64,000 bases of DNA from Flaccisagitta enflata (taxonomy: Eukaryota; Chaetognatha; Sagittoidea; Aphragmophora), in assembly GCA_965153355.1 (NCBI GenBank), contig OZ231127.1:33852001-33916000 (forward strand). Reading direction: 5' to 3'. This document shows, piece after piece, positions 1 through 13,100 of this stretch. Made by a program: the position numbers and the translations under genes. Positions within the stretch are counted from its first letter, which is position 1; the number at the start of each line of letters is the position of its first letter. The notes below the pieces were generated by a model. The model had not been told where the DNA came from and ran no database searches. It saw nothing but the letters and a program-made list of their open reading frames with translations.

Positions 1-504
1 ACCGCGTTTCTCCGCTGTTTTTGGCCACGGTGAGATACCAAATTGAATCAAATGTTCGACACACATTTTCGAGAGCCTCCTTTTCTACACTGTCGTTGCA
101 TCTGTTCGTCTATCTGTCACCCCACATATGTCACATGTTCAGTACACGCTGAGACACAGTCCGGATGCATCTTTGCCCGGTCGGGCTTGTTCTCTTTCTT
201 TTCCTTTTCTTTTTGTCCTTCATCCTTTTCCTCTTCTTCGCACCTTTCCTTTATCCCTCAGAACTAAGATTAAATGATGTTGTTGTTAAACGTATCTACA
301 AGATAATCTTGGCGTGGAATTGCAATTTCACCATGAAGGATAATCTCCAGCACATGACAAATGGGAAAAAGTCGCCAAATAAAAAGTTGACAACTTTCCC
401 GGCAAAACATGAACCAAACATTTTTTCTTCCTATTACTTTTATTTTTGTCTATCTAAAAACTAATGAAATCTCCGATTGCTTGATGGAACAGAGAGTAAT
501 TTTT
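1..504. other. Non-coding, nothing recognised
   Basis: Unique-looking sequence with a short T/C-rich patch near 180-250. The open frames here are short and show no domain, splice context or codon periodicity that I would defend. Confidence 0.4.
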
Positions 505-722
505 AGTCGCATGCAACGCGACTCTACACCCCACTTTGTCGGTCGGTCGGTCAGTCCGTCCGTTAGTACATCCGTCCGTCCGAAGGTCCGTCCGTCACAC
601 TTTACTTTTTTCTGGTGTTGCGGTCTATGGCTTCACTGCTCTTGCCCAGTGATCAAGTGACCTTAGATATAGCCCCTGCCCACCCGCACGCGACTGGGGT
701 AGCCCTGTATCCAGCATTGTTT
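505..722 (+). mobile_element. CCGT-core hairpin element (HINE-like), copy 1
   Basis: The copy begins with an imperfect AGTCGC-type hairpin, continues with GGTC/CCGT tetranucleotide repeats and a block related to 'gcccctgcccacccgcacgcg', and ends near 'ccagcattgtt'. It belongs to the dispersed family best seen at 10634-10806 and 49877-50040. No coding capacity is visible. Confidence 0.7.
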
Positions 723-738
723 TTTCAAGTTTTATTAT

Positions 739-842
<104 letters not shown>

Positions 843-1372
843 TGTTCCTCTCTTGGTCCTGTGCCAGTCTGGCCGCTGATGCTCATGTAAACATTCATAA
901 TGATTCATTTTTTATCCCCATCTTTTAAATAGCTTCCAAAGGCTTAAAATGGATGTTTTGTCGTTGTAAGTTAGGCATTTCCACGTCTTGTCCCATAATC
1001 ACTATCATATGCAGTTTTGCATCGTTGTCATTGCCTCATAAGGACAAATTTTGGGAGGGGTTTTTCGCCAAAATAAGCGAAAGGAATGAGCGTGTTCATT
1101 TACTAAGCAAAGAAAAACGTGTAATGTCGAAATTATGATTTGTTGATTTCAAATTATAATTTGCCCATTGAGATGAAATTGCAATTTGCAACCATACCAT
1201 AGAAATCTATCACCAGGTACAGCTTGCAGCTGCAGTTTATATTTTTTCTCACAAGGCATACTAGAAGAAATACGTTTTCATGCAACTAAAAAATCTAATA
1301 ATCCTATTGTCCATTTACTTTTGAGCTAGATACCAGCATAGTGCAAATAAGTAGGTCATAAAAAGACCGCCG

Positions 1373-1757
1373 ATTGTGCAGTACTTTTGTCAGAGTTCCT
1401 TAAAAAGCTAAAATTGAACTTCCCATCCCCTCGCAAAAATATTTTTTCTTTGCAAAAAAATCTTTGTAATGAGCCATTGCAGCACTCCCAATTCAATCAT
1501 GAACCATCGTTAGGGTGAGGTAAAAGTTTGCACATTGAATCATCATTGCAATCAATAGATTCATTATGTAAATTTTGTCCGTGTCATACATATCTAAGGA
1601 AACTTCAAAGACACCCTAACGATGGTTCCCGATTAATTTGGAAGTCGCGCAATGGCTCATTCGAAAGCATTTTTGCAAAGGAAAAGCATTTTTGTGGGGG
1701 GGGGGGAGTTCAGTTTTGACTTTTTAGGCCCTCCGGCAGTCGTATTGTGCAGAAGAA
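1373..1757. mobile_element. Foldback element with ~150 bp inverted arms
   Basis: The segment about 1373-1525 recurs in inverted orientation at about 1600-1757. Shared landmarks are 'tttgcaaaaa', 'atgagccattgc' and 'gaaccatcgttagggtg'. The centre is short. The arms have diverged by substitutions and small indels. There is no reading frame, so this looks like an old MITE-type element. It lies about 0.2 kb upstream of the exon at 1981. Confidence 0.75.
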
Positions 1758-1980
1758 TGATGCATGGTTGGGTTACCATCATGTTCTTACCTCAATACTA
1801 ATGAATACCTGGTTTTTTTTTTCACTAGAAATCGACACAACGTGCGAGGATAACATTTCGATACACGTGAATACGCTTCAATTTCGCTGAAATACAAACG
1901 TTAAACGGTTGTAAGTGTATTTCATTGGCGATCAATCAAAATTTAGAATTGGACAATAACAAAGATTTCAAAATTGCAAA

Positions 1981-2145
1981 ATGGAATACGATTTGGGTCG
2001 AAGTCAGGCGAAGCCGATGACGCCGCCTTACAAGCCTTCCAAGTTCTGTTGTCGTTTTTACTGTTTCATCCTTTTTCTCGCGAGTCTTATTACGGCCTTT
2101 GTGCTCTGCGTGGCCATGGCACTTAACACTTTCATCATAGACCAG
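1981..2145 (+). CDS. Duplicate first exon of the M20 peptidase gene (exon 1a)
   Basis: This single exon encodes 55 residues, starting MEYDLG and ending IIDQ, directly before a gtaatg donor in phase 0. Residues about 27-52 form one strongly hydrophobic span, as expected for a signal anchor. It is clearly homologous to the exon at 7156-7338: the same MEYDLG start, a similar basic/Pro segment, a hydrophobic span, a terminal Gln and an identical gtaatg donor. Both could therefore splice to the phase-0 exon at 10884. It may be an alternative first exon giving a different membrane anchor, or the remnant of a tandem gene duplication whose later exons were lost. No downstream partner exon is recognisable between 2146 and 7155. 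The homology and splice signal are seen directly; the alternative use is inferred. Confidence 0.7.
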
Positions 2146-3003
2146 GTAATGATTCCGTCAACAACAACGACAGTTTGACGTGGCGCAAACCGCTTTCAAC
2201 ATTTCGCGAGATACACAACAACGTGCATCTCGCTCTTATACGACGATTTCATAAAACGATTTGCCTGACGTTAGGATGGCGCGGTTGTCGAGTTCTTTTT
2301 CACCCTCGCTTCATAAAATCGAAATACTCGCACTACCTCGTGTTTGTGTGCGCGATTTCAACTCGGCTTCTTTTGAGGTGTTGTCGCTTGGTTTTTCTCA
2401 TATTGCTTTTATCACATTCTATGCTTCACGTCTAAATTGTCAAGTTTCTGTCACGCTTGTCGCCGCGTGGCGTTCGTTTTATGAATCATTCCATCGTAAC
2501 ATCAAGGAGGCTATTGTTTCCGCTTTCATCGTATCATTCGTTTCATGGAGAAAATATTGAAACGTTATTGTGCGAGCTTTACTTGTGCTGTTTTTGTTTA
2601 ATTAATCCATGCTTTTCGTCGCCTGATTTGCCTATGCTTTTTTTGTACTGGCGTCATCGCAACGCGAGGTTGATGATTAAGTGAATGTGAAAGCGAATAG
2701 TTCATAAATCAAATGTATTCTATATTGTTTTGGGTCTAGCCAGGTTTGGAAATCATTATCTCAATCCGAGTACGACGGCGAGCCTCCGAAGCCAACATTT
2801 TTTGTTTCAACGAGGGTCAAAATATAGATATAAATCTAAGTAAAACTGAATAATTGTATCAGAAAGTTCGTGGAAAAGGTTGATCTTAGTAATATTTTGC
2901 ATGATTTACATTCTAATACAAGAATCAACTTGATATAGCCAATATTGATTAAGGAAATTTACTGCAAATTTCTGAAATTTTTATTTTTGTTAACTGACAG
3001 GGG
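2146..3003. other. Intronic or intergenic sequence, no exon recognised
   Basis: Open frames over 2175-2690 are short and hydrophobic, lack a recognisable domain and are not bounded by convincing splice sites. Confidence 0.4.
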
Positions 3004-3149
3004 GGTGGTTGAAATTCTAAATTTGCATAGAAAATGAAAAAATGAAAAAATAGAAAACATAATTCTCTTCCAAATTCAATTACAAAGAGAACTATGTTTT
3101 TGAAAATGCAAAATTTTGCTACATTTAAGAGTCTTAGAATTTCAACCAC
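3004..3149. repeat. Small inverted repeat
   Basis: 'gtggttgaaattctaa' at the left end recurs inverted as 'ttagaatttcaaccac' at the right end, with further inverted similarity converging on about 3076. It is a small foldback structure without coding capacity. Confidence 0.65.
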
Positions 3150-3458
3150 AGAAAAAGAAAAAAAAATGTAAGCAAAATTTCACAAAAACCTTGATTTTCT
3201 CGCCTTATTTCAAGTAATTTGCATATATTAAGGTACCTATGAGGTCAGCTTATGACAGAGATGTACACACCAAGTGTCCCTAGAGACAATTTGCCCAAGA
3301 AAAGTGTTTGTAGTTCTTTACTAGTCCAACTAATTATGCAAAAAATGGTTTCCTTCAAAAATAACCCGTCGTACGAGCTTTATTGACATCAGGATATCAT
3401 TTTCTTTCTTGTCTTAGTCCTCTGCAGATTCCGTTCTTTTTTTTTCAGTTTTCTTTTT

Positions 3459-4854
3459 AGTCGCGTGCACGCGACTGTATACCCCGCTTTGTCCGTCCGT
3501 CGGTCGGTCGGTCGGTCGGTTGGTCGGTCGGTCGGTTGGTTGGTTGGTTGGTTGGTCGGTCGGTCCCCATTTTACTTTTTTTATTCGTTTTATTCCTATC
3601 AAGTCATTTTAAGTCAATTAAGTGATTTTGAGTCAGATTAGATCATTTTAAGTCATTTTAAGTCATTTTAAGTCACTTTAAGTCAAATTAAGTCATTTGA
3701 GTCATTATTGAATTTTAGTCAATTTAAGTCAATCTAGGTCATTTTAGGTCATTTTAAGTAAATTCAAGTCAATTTAAGTCAGTTTAACTCAGTATAAGTC
3801 AATTAAAGGCAGTATAAGTCAATTTAAGTCATTTTATGTCATTTTTGAATTTTAGTTTAAGTCAATTTAACTCATTTTTGGTATATTCAAGTCACTTCAG
3901 GTAAATTCAAGTCATTTTAACTCATTTTAAGTCAATTTAAGTCAGTGTAAGTCAGTATAAGTCAATTTAAGTCAATTTAAGTCATTTCATATCATATCAG
4001 TCATTTTTCAAATTCGCGTAGTATAGTCGTTATAGGTAATTGTAGGTCATTATGCAATTTTGGTAATCATAGGTAATCATAGGTTATTATGCAATTATAG
4101 GTAATCATAGGTCATTATAGGTAATCATAGGTCATTATAGGTTATTATAGGTCATTATGTAATTATAGGTAACTATAGGTCATTAAGGGTAATTATAGGT
4201 TATTATGCAATTGTAGGTCATTATTGGTAATTATAGGTCAGTATATAATCATAGGTAAATAAAGGTAATTATAGGAAATTATCGGTCATTATAGGTAATT
4301 ATAGGTAATTATAGGTCATTATGTAATTATAGGTAGTTATAAGTAATCATAGGTCATTATAGGTAATTATAGGTCATTATGTTATTATAGGTAATTATGG
4401 GTGATTATGGGTAATAATAAGTCATTATAGGTAATTATTGGTCCATATGTAATCATAGGTGATCATAGGTCTTTATAGGTACTTATAGGTCAGTATCTAA
4501 TTATGGGTAATTATAGGTAATTATAGGTAATCATAGGTCATTATGGGTAATTATAGGTCATTATGTTATTATAGGTAATAATTGGTAATCATACATCATT
4601 ATAGGTAATTATTGGTCCATATGTAATAAAAGGTAATTATAGGTCTTTATAGGTACTTATAGGTCATTATTTAAGTATGGGTAATTATAGGTAATTATAG
4701 GTTATTATAGGTAATTATAGGACATTATAGGCAATTATAGGTCAATAGGAAGTTATAGTCATTATCGTCAATACAGGAAATAACGTACTCATACATTTAG
4801 GCGATTACGTAATTAAGTAAGTCTCGCACGCGACTTATAGGTGTTGGCCTTGTT
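3459..4854 (+). mobile_element. CCGT-core hairpin element with greatly expanded internal arrays
   Basis: The 5' end is the perfect 18-bp palindrome AGTCGCGTGCACGCGACT, followed by CCGT/GGTC repeats. The 3' part ends 'gcacgcgacttataggtg ttggccttgtt'. Between them lie two decanucleotide-like arrays: 3600-4015, built on 'aagtcatttta' and variants, and 4020-4800, built on 'ataggtaatt' / 'ataggtcatt'. The same 5' and 3' ends enclose a much shorter array at 50856-51082 and, inverted, at 55673-56075. This copy is thus an array-expanded member of a subfamily. Confidence 0.8.
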
Positions 4855-5008
4855 TTTTTCCTTTCTGCCCCTACCCGATTTGACAAGACAATAATCCTAA
4901 TGGCAAGTAATGTTCATTCCAGATTCAGATCCAGAGAAATGTTTTCTACAGCTACAGCAAGTCAACCGTGACCCACCACCTCATTCGAGACAACATTTTC
5001 ACCGGCTA

Positions 5009-5011
<3 letters not shown>

Positions 5012-5091
<80 letters not shown>
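5012..5091. repeat. (CT)n microsatellite, ~80 bp
   Basis: A pure CT array, non-coding, in the interval between the two alternative first exons. Confidence 0.97.
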
Positions 5092-5093
<2 letters not shown>

Positions 5094-5253
5094 TTAAAAG
5101 TGGGCATGTGGACACATATGTTTTCAGCTCTGATGAACTGATATAGGCTTAGGATTTGTGACAGAATTTCCCCTCGGATTAGACGATTGATCGCACAGAC
5201 TCACCTTTTCCTCTTTGGTGGTGTCCGACATCGTTGTTGTTGTTGTCGTTGTC

Positions 5254-5400
5254 GTTTTTGTTTTTGTTTTTGTTTTTGTTTTTGTTTTTGTTTTTGTTTT
5301 TGTTTTTGTTTTTGTTTTTGTTCTTGTTCTTGTTCTTGTTCTTGTTCTTGTTCTTGTTCTTGTTTTTGTTTTTGTTTTTGTTTTTGTTTTTGTTTTTGTC
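5254..5400. repeat. (TTTTTG)n / (TTCTTG)n hexanucleotide array
   Basis: A hexanucleotide array with an internal block in which TTTTTG units are replaced by TTCTTG. That is typical of a substituted unit that later expanded. The open frames across it (poly FCFC, poly VFVF) are artefacts. Confidence 0.95.
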
Positions 5401-6520
5401 GTTACCTTTTCGCTACTATTGTTTTTAAATCTTTCGCTACATCAGCCATCGTCTTAACGTTATCTCTTTTGTAATCAATGGATGTTGTTCCTCGTTTATG
5501 TTATCTTTTTTACGACATGGCAAGGAGTGTTTCCGTTCGCGTTGTTGTTACGGCTCCGTCGATGCCTTTTCACATTCAAGACGCGATTCCCGGCGAGCTA
5601 ACATTAACAAATATTTCCTTAAAATTGGATTTCGTGTTTGCAGCGATTAAGCGATATGCGAGTTCCACAATATGGAAGCTGCGTTCAAAGTAAAAGACCT
5701 TTCGCTCCAAATCTCCCTCACCCCTCTTCCCCCCGGCCCTTGTCTCCTACTATCCGTGTAGAAAAGTAGAATAACCAGGAACCTCCCCCCCCCCCCATCT
5801 ATTTCATGCCCGACAACGTGGCCACACCAATATATTAACAACTCTCATGACATAATTGGTACATGTTTGATGGAAAAAGAAGACTCGCCCCAGCCTAATG
5901 CAAAAAAAAAAAAAACATCCATAGATTTCCTGGCAGTTTTCTGACCTACACTATCGCCCCCTCCGGCCCTCCCTAGTGAAAAGTCCCACCTGTCCACTTA
6001 TCGCCCCACCAACTCAACGGACCCCCACTCAGCTTCAGAATTCAAGTCAAGAAGGGAAAGGAAAAACATGTAAATTCATCTAGATCACAACCTCACAAAC
6101 CTCTTCTTGTTTGCGAGGCCCAATTAGGAATAATCTCTCGGGGACCAAAGGAACAAGATGTATCGTTGTCAGACCAATTAAAGTCCTCTAGCTTCCTAAT
6201 AACGAAGGAAACTAGAAGGAATTAAGAAGAGGGTGCCGCGCCGGCCTGCCGTGAAGGAGAGGGGGGGAGGGGGGGGAGCTGCGAAAAGACTGAGAGTTTC
6301 TTTAAAAGATATCTGTTATCCAGCAATGTTGTTTACCCTGGGGATCAGACATGTTGCTATTGTGCATATATTTCGCTTCTGTATAAAACGTTCCATTCAA
6401 ACAAGTGATTTTTGTTCAAGCTTTCGCAAGTGCCCTTTGATTTGATATAACCCGTGGGATCTCAGTAACATTTTAAACTACAACTCAGTATTCGCCACAG
6501 CACAGCAGCGAGTTCAATAG
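5401..6520. other. Non-coding, nothing recognised
   Basis: It contains an open frame at about 5478-5693 and short homopolymer runs (C at about 5787, A at about 5905, G at about 6256). The frame has no recognisable domain and I do not call it. Confidence 0.35.
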
Positions 6521-6552
6521 CAACAACGACGACAACAACAACAACAACGACG

Positions 6553-6626
<74 letters not shown>

Positions 6627-6715
6627 AACAACAACAACAACAACAATAACATAATAAACAATAACATAATAAACAATAACAACTACAACAGAAACAGCAA
6701 CAACGACGTTACACT
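6521..6715. repeat. (CAA)n array with CGA/CAT variants
   Basis: A trinucleotide array, interrupted. The poly-Val and poly-Leu frames on the minus strand come from it and are not genes. Confidence 0.95.
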
Positions 6716-6893
6716 CAGTGATCGCTGAAGGCACATTTCTAGGAGCAGCTCAAGTAAAATGGAAACTTACACACAAATCAACTCCAATTCAGTTTCATTT
6801 TGACTTTTTGGAACTAATACGCCGTTCACCACGAAACAAACGAAAATCAAAATGGAATGATGAAAAATTAAGAAAAGATACCTAACGAAAGTA

Positions 6894-7115
<222 letters not shown>

Positions 7116-7155
7116 CTAAACAATTAAGCAAATTGGAGGTTTCCCTCGTTTAAAG

Positions 7156-10100
7156 ATGGAGTACGATTTGGGGAAAGCGTCGGCTTCTCGTTCTGATTGT
7201 CCTTTTCTACCTCGTTGCAAATGGCCGCCCAACAAAAAATTGCTTTTGTTTTACTGCAGCTTCGCTTTGGTTGCCGTGATTGCTGTCTTACTCGTTTTAC
7301 TAATGGCCATGGTCTTTCAGGCCTTTCTTCTCATTCAGGTAATGTAGACTTTCTTTTTTTAGTCGCGGACACGCAACTCTAGAAGCGGCTTTGTCCGTCC
7401 ATCGGTTCGTATGGGGTGTGCATGGGAGTTGGATGCCCCTGCCCACCCGTCCGCGACGGTATTGTTGACCACGCGTCACTTGTTTTCATAAATGCGTCCA
7501 CGCAATTCCATTTGAAATAGATTAGTTGGGCTTCACAAGAGCGCATGTCAAAGGGCTTGACAAAATTATGCCCTATAGTGAAGCTATTGCCAGTGTAGAA
7601 TTAACGATGAAATTTCCATAGAGATTAAGAATTGTTTGCCTTATAGGTAGCCTAGTCTTTATAGTGAGGGCGCTTTAGCGAGGTTCAACTGTATATTCAT
7701 TGTCCCATCGGTAAGTTTTAGAGTTTTCGCCATGTTGAAAATGGCTAACTAGTTAGGACACATGAGCTTATGGATCTTATTTGTTTAGAATTCGGGTCAT
7801 GGCTAACGTGCGACGTGCGACGTGCGACGTGCGTGTCTGCGTTTGAGCTGGCGTGTGTTCATGATTGCGTCCGTGTAAGTCAGCCCCTGTGGTAAGGTAT
7901 TTGCGTTATTCCTTGGGCCTGATAGTACTATATGTGTGTTGCTGTTGGATTTATGTGCGTGTTTGTGTCTGTTGGTGGGCAGAGTGTGCGTGTTTGTGTT
8001 GCGTTTGAGCATGCTTTGACCTTCCCCCAATGGTAGAAAAGAAGTAATAACAAACCCGATAGAGTAATGATGCGTTCAACTCTCTGAAGGAAAAATTGAG
8101 AAGGTTTGACTGATGGACAGAAAAGTCAAGACACCAAGAGCTGCGTCTATTTTGCGAACAGTGATGTACGAACCAACAGATGGACAGACCGACCGACCAA
8201 TGAACTAATAGGCGAAAAGCTAGTAATGCGAAGATGCATCTAAAAGGTGATTTCTGACGTTTGAGGTGATCAGTTATGTGGCTTTCAGACTGGTGCCCTT
8301 TTCACCCCGAAGGCTTTGAGGCGATTCAGAGGGCTTTAGCTATTCAGACAGGCCTCTACTCTCTATTCACAATCTAGACAGGCGTGAGTCAATTCGGTAA
8401 AAAACACACGAATTTGCCTTCCCCCCCCCCCTCTTTTTCGTGGTCAAGCTCGACTGCAAAAGCTTCTGAAATGGGAAGGGGAAAGATGAGGACAGATGCT
8501 TAGTGGGTAGGGGAGGGGTAAAAATTGAAAGTCCTTATAACCACATACAAATGAAACACAGGTCGCGTTTTTGAATGTTTTAAATGCTTAAATGCTTAAA
8601 TGCTTAAATGCTTTGAATGTTTTTAAATGCTTGAAATCTTCCTGCAAAGTCGCATTTGTTCCTTCATAACAAATTGTGACAATTGCGCATTCTATTTTCA
8701 AGAGCAAACATTTCACGAAACGCTTGTGCGAAAAAAATTCAATTAAAGACCTTCAGGCTGACTGACGGACAAAAACTAGAACATTAGGATAAAACAAGGC
8801 ATGTTCACATTCAGCATATTTTGGCGGCATCGGCCATAGGCGAGGCTGACAGGACGCCAACGCAACAGAAACAAAATCAACATTCAAGTCAAGAGAGAGA
8901 GAATTTAAGTCAATATAAAATCCCTAAAGAACAAGGCAAATTGACATAAGTTGCGTGTGCCGTGTTTTTAATTACACGTACATAATTTCGTAATAAAAAA
9001 GTTACATAAATACGCAATTACAATAATTCATAATTGTATGTAATTACATAGTCATTAAATTACATAATCACTCGATTACATAATTATATAACTACATGGT
9101 TACATTTGGAAAGGACCTCAAATAGGACAAAATAGATTTGAAAAAAAGAAATAATTGAAAAATATTATGGACAGACGGATAGACGGATGGATGGACTGAC
9201 AAACAGGAGAGTGACCGACCCACCCAACCACCAACTCATGGACAATTGGACATGCGACCAGAAAAAACAAGGCTAAGGTGCGACGTGTGGATCGTCGAAC
9301 GAATGCGTTACAGACAGACCAACCAACCAACCGACCAACGGACACAGCCAGTTATAGAGGTGCTTTGTCGCACCTAAAAATAACCAACCGACCAATAGGT
9401 AAGATGGATGTGATAATGGCAGCGGTTTTTATGGGCAATGAGGAAAAAAATCTTCTAAAAATAGCTCGATGCAAAATGAATGATAAGGCGACTGACAGCC
9501 AAACGGCACGACGTTGTTCAGTGGAGCATCATGTTACATAAACGCGACAAAAAGAATTTGGAATTTAGAGAGAAAGCGGTAGCGCCAAAGCGGTCCAATA
9601 AAGGCGGGGATCAGAAATTAAATTTCCATCAAAATTGACACCCGCATTGAAATCATGGCCCTGAAAAGAGAGAGAGAGAGAGAGAGAGAGAAAGTGCAAG
9701 AGAGACTAGGTAGAAAACACAGACAACAAAGAAAAGTATGTGTGATGATTACGGAGTAGCGAGTAGGGCCGCTACTCGGCATGTTGGGGGCGTCTCGGCA
9801 GCTTTTGGATGCAGGAGGAAGAAAAAGAGGATAAAGAAGAATACACGGAACACGTTTGCAATAGCCAGATGATATATTCGAAGAATAACCTACTATGTCG
9901 TGACAAAAAAGTTATTTGCATATTGTAGTCTCATTCCTTTCTCCTTTTTCTGATAACAACAAGTAGTCCCAGTAAAGATTCCAATGCCTTGATATCATAT
10001 GTCTATGTGATTGAAGCTAACTGGTCTGATTTGATATTTGTCTATCATTTTGTCAACGTCAGATTTGATGAATGTAAAGCATAATTCCGACAACGTTCAT

Positions 10101-13100
10101 GTTCAAAGGATCTTTTAGTAACTGATAACTGGAACCTGTGACGAGATTCGTCCTTCAGTTTTCTTAAGAAGGCGGTGACATGCTGCGAAGCAAGTCACTG
10201 TTAGCGTAGTCCTAGAATCACGCAAGATGTCACTTAAGCTGAGCTGGAGAGAAAGATTCTGAGGAGGGTTCTATTATTCGTCAGCTAGTCACGGACTTTG
10301 AGAGAGGAGGTTTCAGGCAGGCTTTTAAAATAAGACAAGTCGGCAGATCTCAGTCTCAGAGGAAAATGGATGCTACTGGGCAGAAATGAATCAAATGCGC
10401 GCCTGCTGAAAAAAAAAAACAGACAAGACAGATCTACATACAGACATGCAGGAAGACCGAAAGGCAGAAAGATGGACAGACAGGCAAGCTTGAAAGGCAT
10501 ATTGAGAGGTAGACACGGAAAAAGAGAGGGAGCAGTGGGGGGTCACGCTGACGGGGATTGACGCAGAGACAGAGAGTTGAAGCTTTTTTTTATTCGTTCC
10601 ATTCTCCCCTTCCTTAACTTGATTTCTCTCTTTAGTTGCGGACACGCAACTCTATAAGAGGCTTTGTCCGTCCGTCCGTCCGTCCGTCCGTCCGTCCGTT
10701 GGTCCGTCACGCTCGAGTTGTCACGCTCGAGGTAAAAAGTGGGAAAACGCGCATTTCCGCCCCTGCCCACCCGTCCGCAACTGGTGGCCGTGTATCCAGC
10801 CTTGTTCCCATACTCTTACATTTCCCATTTTCTCTATTTCCCCATCTTTATTCATCTCTTTAAAAAAAAAAAACAATAAACAGCACCCGATCGACAAGCC
10901 GATTTGGGCGCGACAAGAGTTGGCGAACATCTCGCTTACCGACCGAATGACCCACCGTTTGCAAGAGGCCATCCAATACGAGACCGTGTCTTCCGGTTAT
11001 CGGCAGTACAGAGTCGACGCTCTCGACGACTTCCAACAGTTCCTCCAAAGAAAATTCCCCAGAATTCACTCGTCCGTATTCATATCTCAAGAAAAAGTCC
11101 TCACCTACTCTCTGCTTTACACCATCACAGGTACGATTTTGTAAATGAATAATAACCGGTCAAAAACGGGTTTTAAAACTTATTTGCAGGCCTGATATTA
11201 GCCATTTCTTTAATTAAGCCTGGCAGGCTCGCTTCTCGCGATTTGACTGGACCGAAAAACAGCAAGCCCGATGAAAGACGTCATAAAACCCTGATTTGTA
11301 TATTGAAGTAGCGAAGGAAAAAAAATTGTTTGACCGAAAAATAAAACCTTTTCCTATTGATTTCTCTACAAGACTACTTTGTCATCATCAAAATCTACTT
11401 GGTGGGTAAAATCAAGTACTATCGTCAGTTTTTAACTTTTTACCACAAGAAATCATCTCTTTGACTTAAGCTAGTGGATGTTATGTTGAAGTAGCACTAT
11501 ATAAAGAAATCCACTCTGTATATGACGTAATATTTAACAAGGTTATCACTTTTCAAGGTTAATAGCGCTTCTACTTGGAATCGACCTGGGGATCAGGTCG
11601 TCACAAATTTTTGCATCGTCTGGCGTCAAGAACGCAACGTGATTTCTTATTCAACGCCCCAGAAGGGGCGGCAACCGGACATGACGCCAAAAGGAATAAT
11701 ATGCGGTTTGTCACTCTCATGAAGGGCAAGTGACGCGTGGTTATACAGTATACACGTTCTCACACCTTTTTAGTTGCGGACACGCAACTCCATAAGAGGC
11801 TTTGTCCGTCCGTCCGTCCGTCCGTCCGTGGACACAAGTCGAAAAGTGGGAAAACGCGCATTTCCGCCTCTACCCACCCGTCCGCAACTGGTATGGGCCT
11901 TGTATCCGGCCTTGTTACTTCATCTGAGCATAACAACTGGCCGAAGGACCGATGAATGGGAAACTTATGAGCACAATATCTTGCCTAGTTTTAAAAAAGC
12001 CATCCGGACTCACATACTGCTAAACATGAAAACCCGACAGCAAATTAGAGAGCTAAGCATTGGGCTGGCGGGCCCCGCTTCAAAATCAGGCCTGCTTGTT
12101 TGTTATAAATCCCGTTTTTTGTTCTAACCAATTTTCCAATTGAAGAAAAATCATATTCATGAAGAGACCCAAATTTCTTATTCGCTATTGGCAGAATTCC
12201 GTTACCTCATTTGAAGGATCTCCCGCTGCTTTTTCATTCGTATGGTTGCTTTCTCATCACTCCCTGCATCGAGCGTAACGCCTATAAAATCATGTCTTTT
12301 TCACACAAAATTTTTTATTGCTGCTTCCTGACGCGAACGCGAACGCAGGCTCGGACATGACAATGATCCCCTACGTGCTTTGCGCCCACATGGACGTGGT
12401 GCCCGCGGAGGAAAAAGACTCCAATCAGAACAGACGCTGGAAAGTCTATCCATTTTCGGGTGAGTTGATGGGAAAAAAGTCGCAAAAGCGTTAGATGGTC
12501 AGCGGTACCCGTTGCCCCTATGTGAGTGTATGATGGTCTGAGGTAGTTAGAGGGGCAGCGGCCCCGAAGGGGCCGATGACCCATGCTGTTTTTATTTGAG
12601 CTTCAAAGCTTGAATCAGGGGCTGGAGGCTGTCTTTGATAAAGGATAGTTGTGAGCAATCCGGAGTAAACACCATTGAAAGCTTGCAAGGCTTTCATCCT
12701 TTGTAAATTGGAGAATTCTGGCCTCCTTTTGTAAGGGCAATGTTGTTTCAACTTTCATATGAGCCTTGCAGCTGGGATTTGAGCCTTGGGGCTGGGAATA
12801 GAGCCTCGAGCTGATATTTGAACTTCAAGGCTGGGATTTGAGCCTTGAGGCTAGAATTTTAGCCTCAAGACCACGGTTTGGGCCTCGAGGCTGGGATTTG
12901 AGCCTGGAGACTGGAATTTGAGCCTGGTGACTGGGATTTGAGCCTCGTGACTGGGATTTGAGTCTCGTGACTGGGATTTGAGCTTTGAGGCTTGGGTTTG
13001 AGCCATGAGGCTGGGATTTGAGCCTCATGGCTGAGATTTGAGCCTCAAAGCTGGATTTGAGCCTCAAAGCTGGATTTGAGCCTCAAGGCTGGATTTGAGC

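Noticed and set aside
3600-4800. Regular spaced repeats considered as a CRISPR-like array
   Set aside because: The units are short degenerate direct tandem repeats without unique spacers, and the DNA is eukaryotic.
5478-5693. A 71-residue + strand frame between the two peptidase first exons
   Set aside because: No domain, no good splice borders, and no need for it in the peptidase frame.
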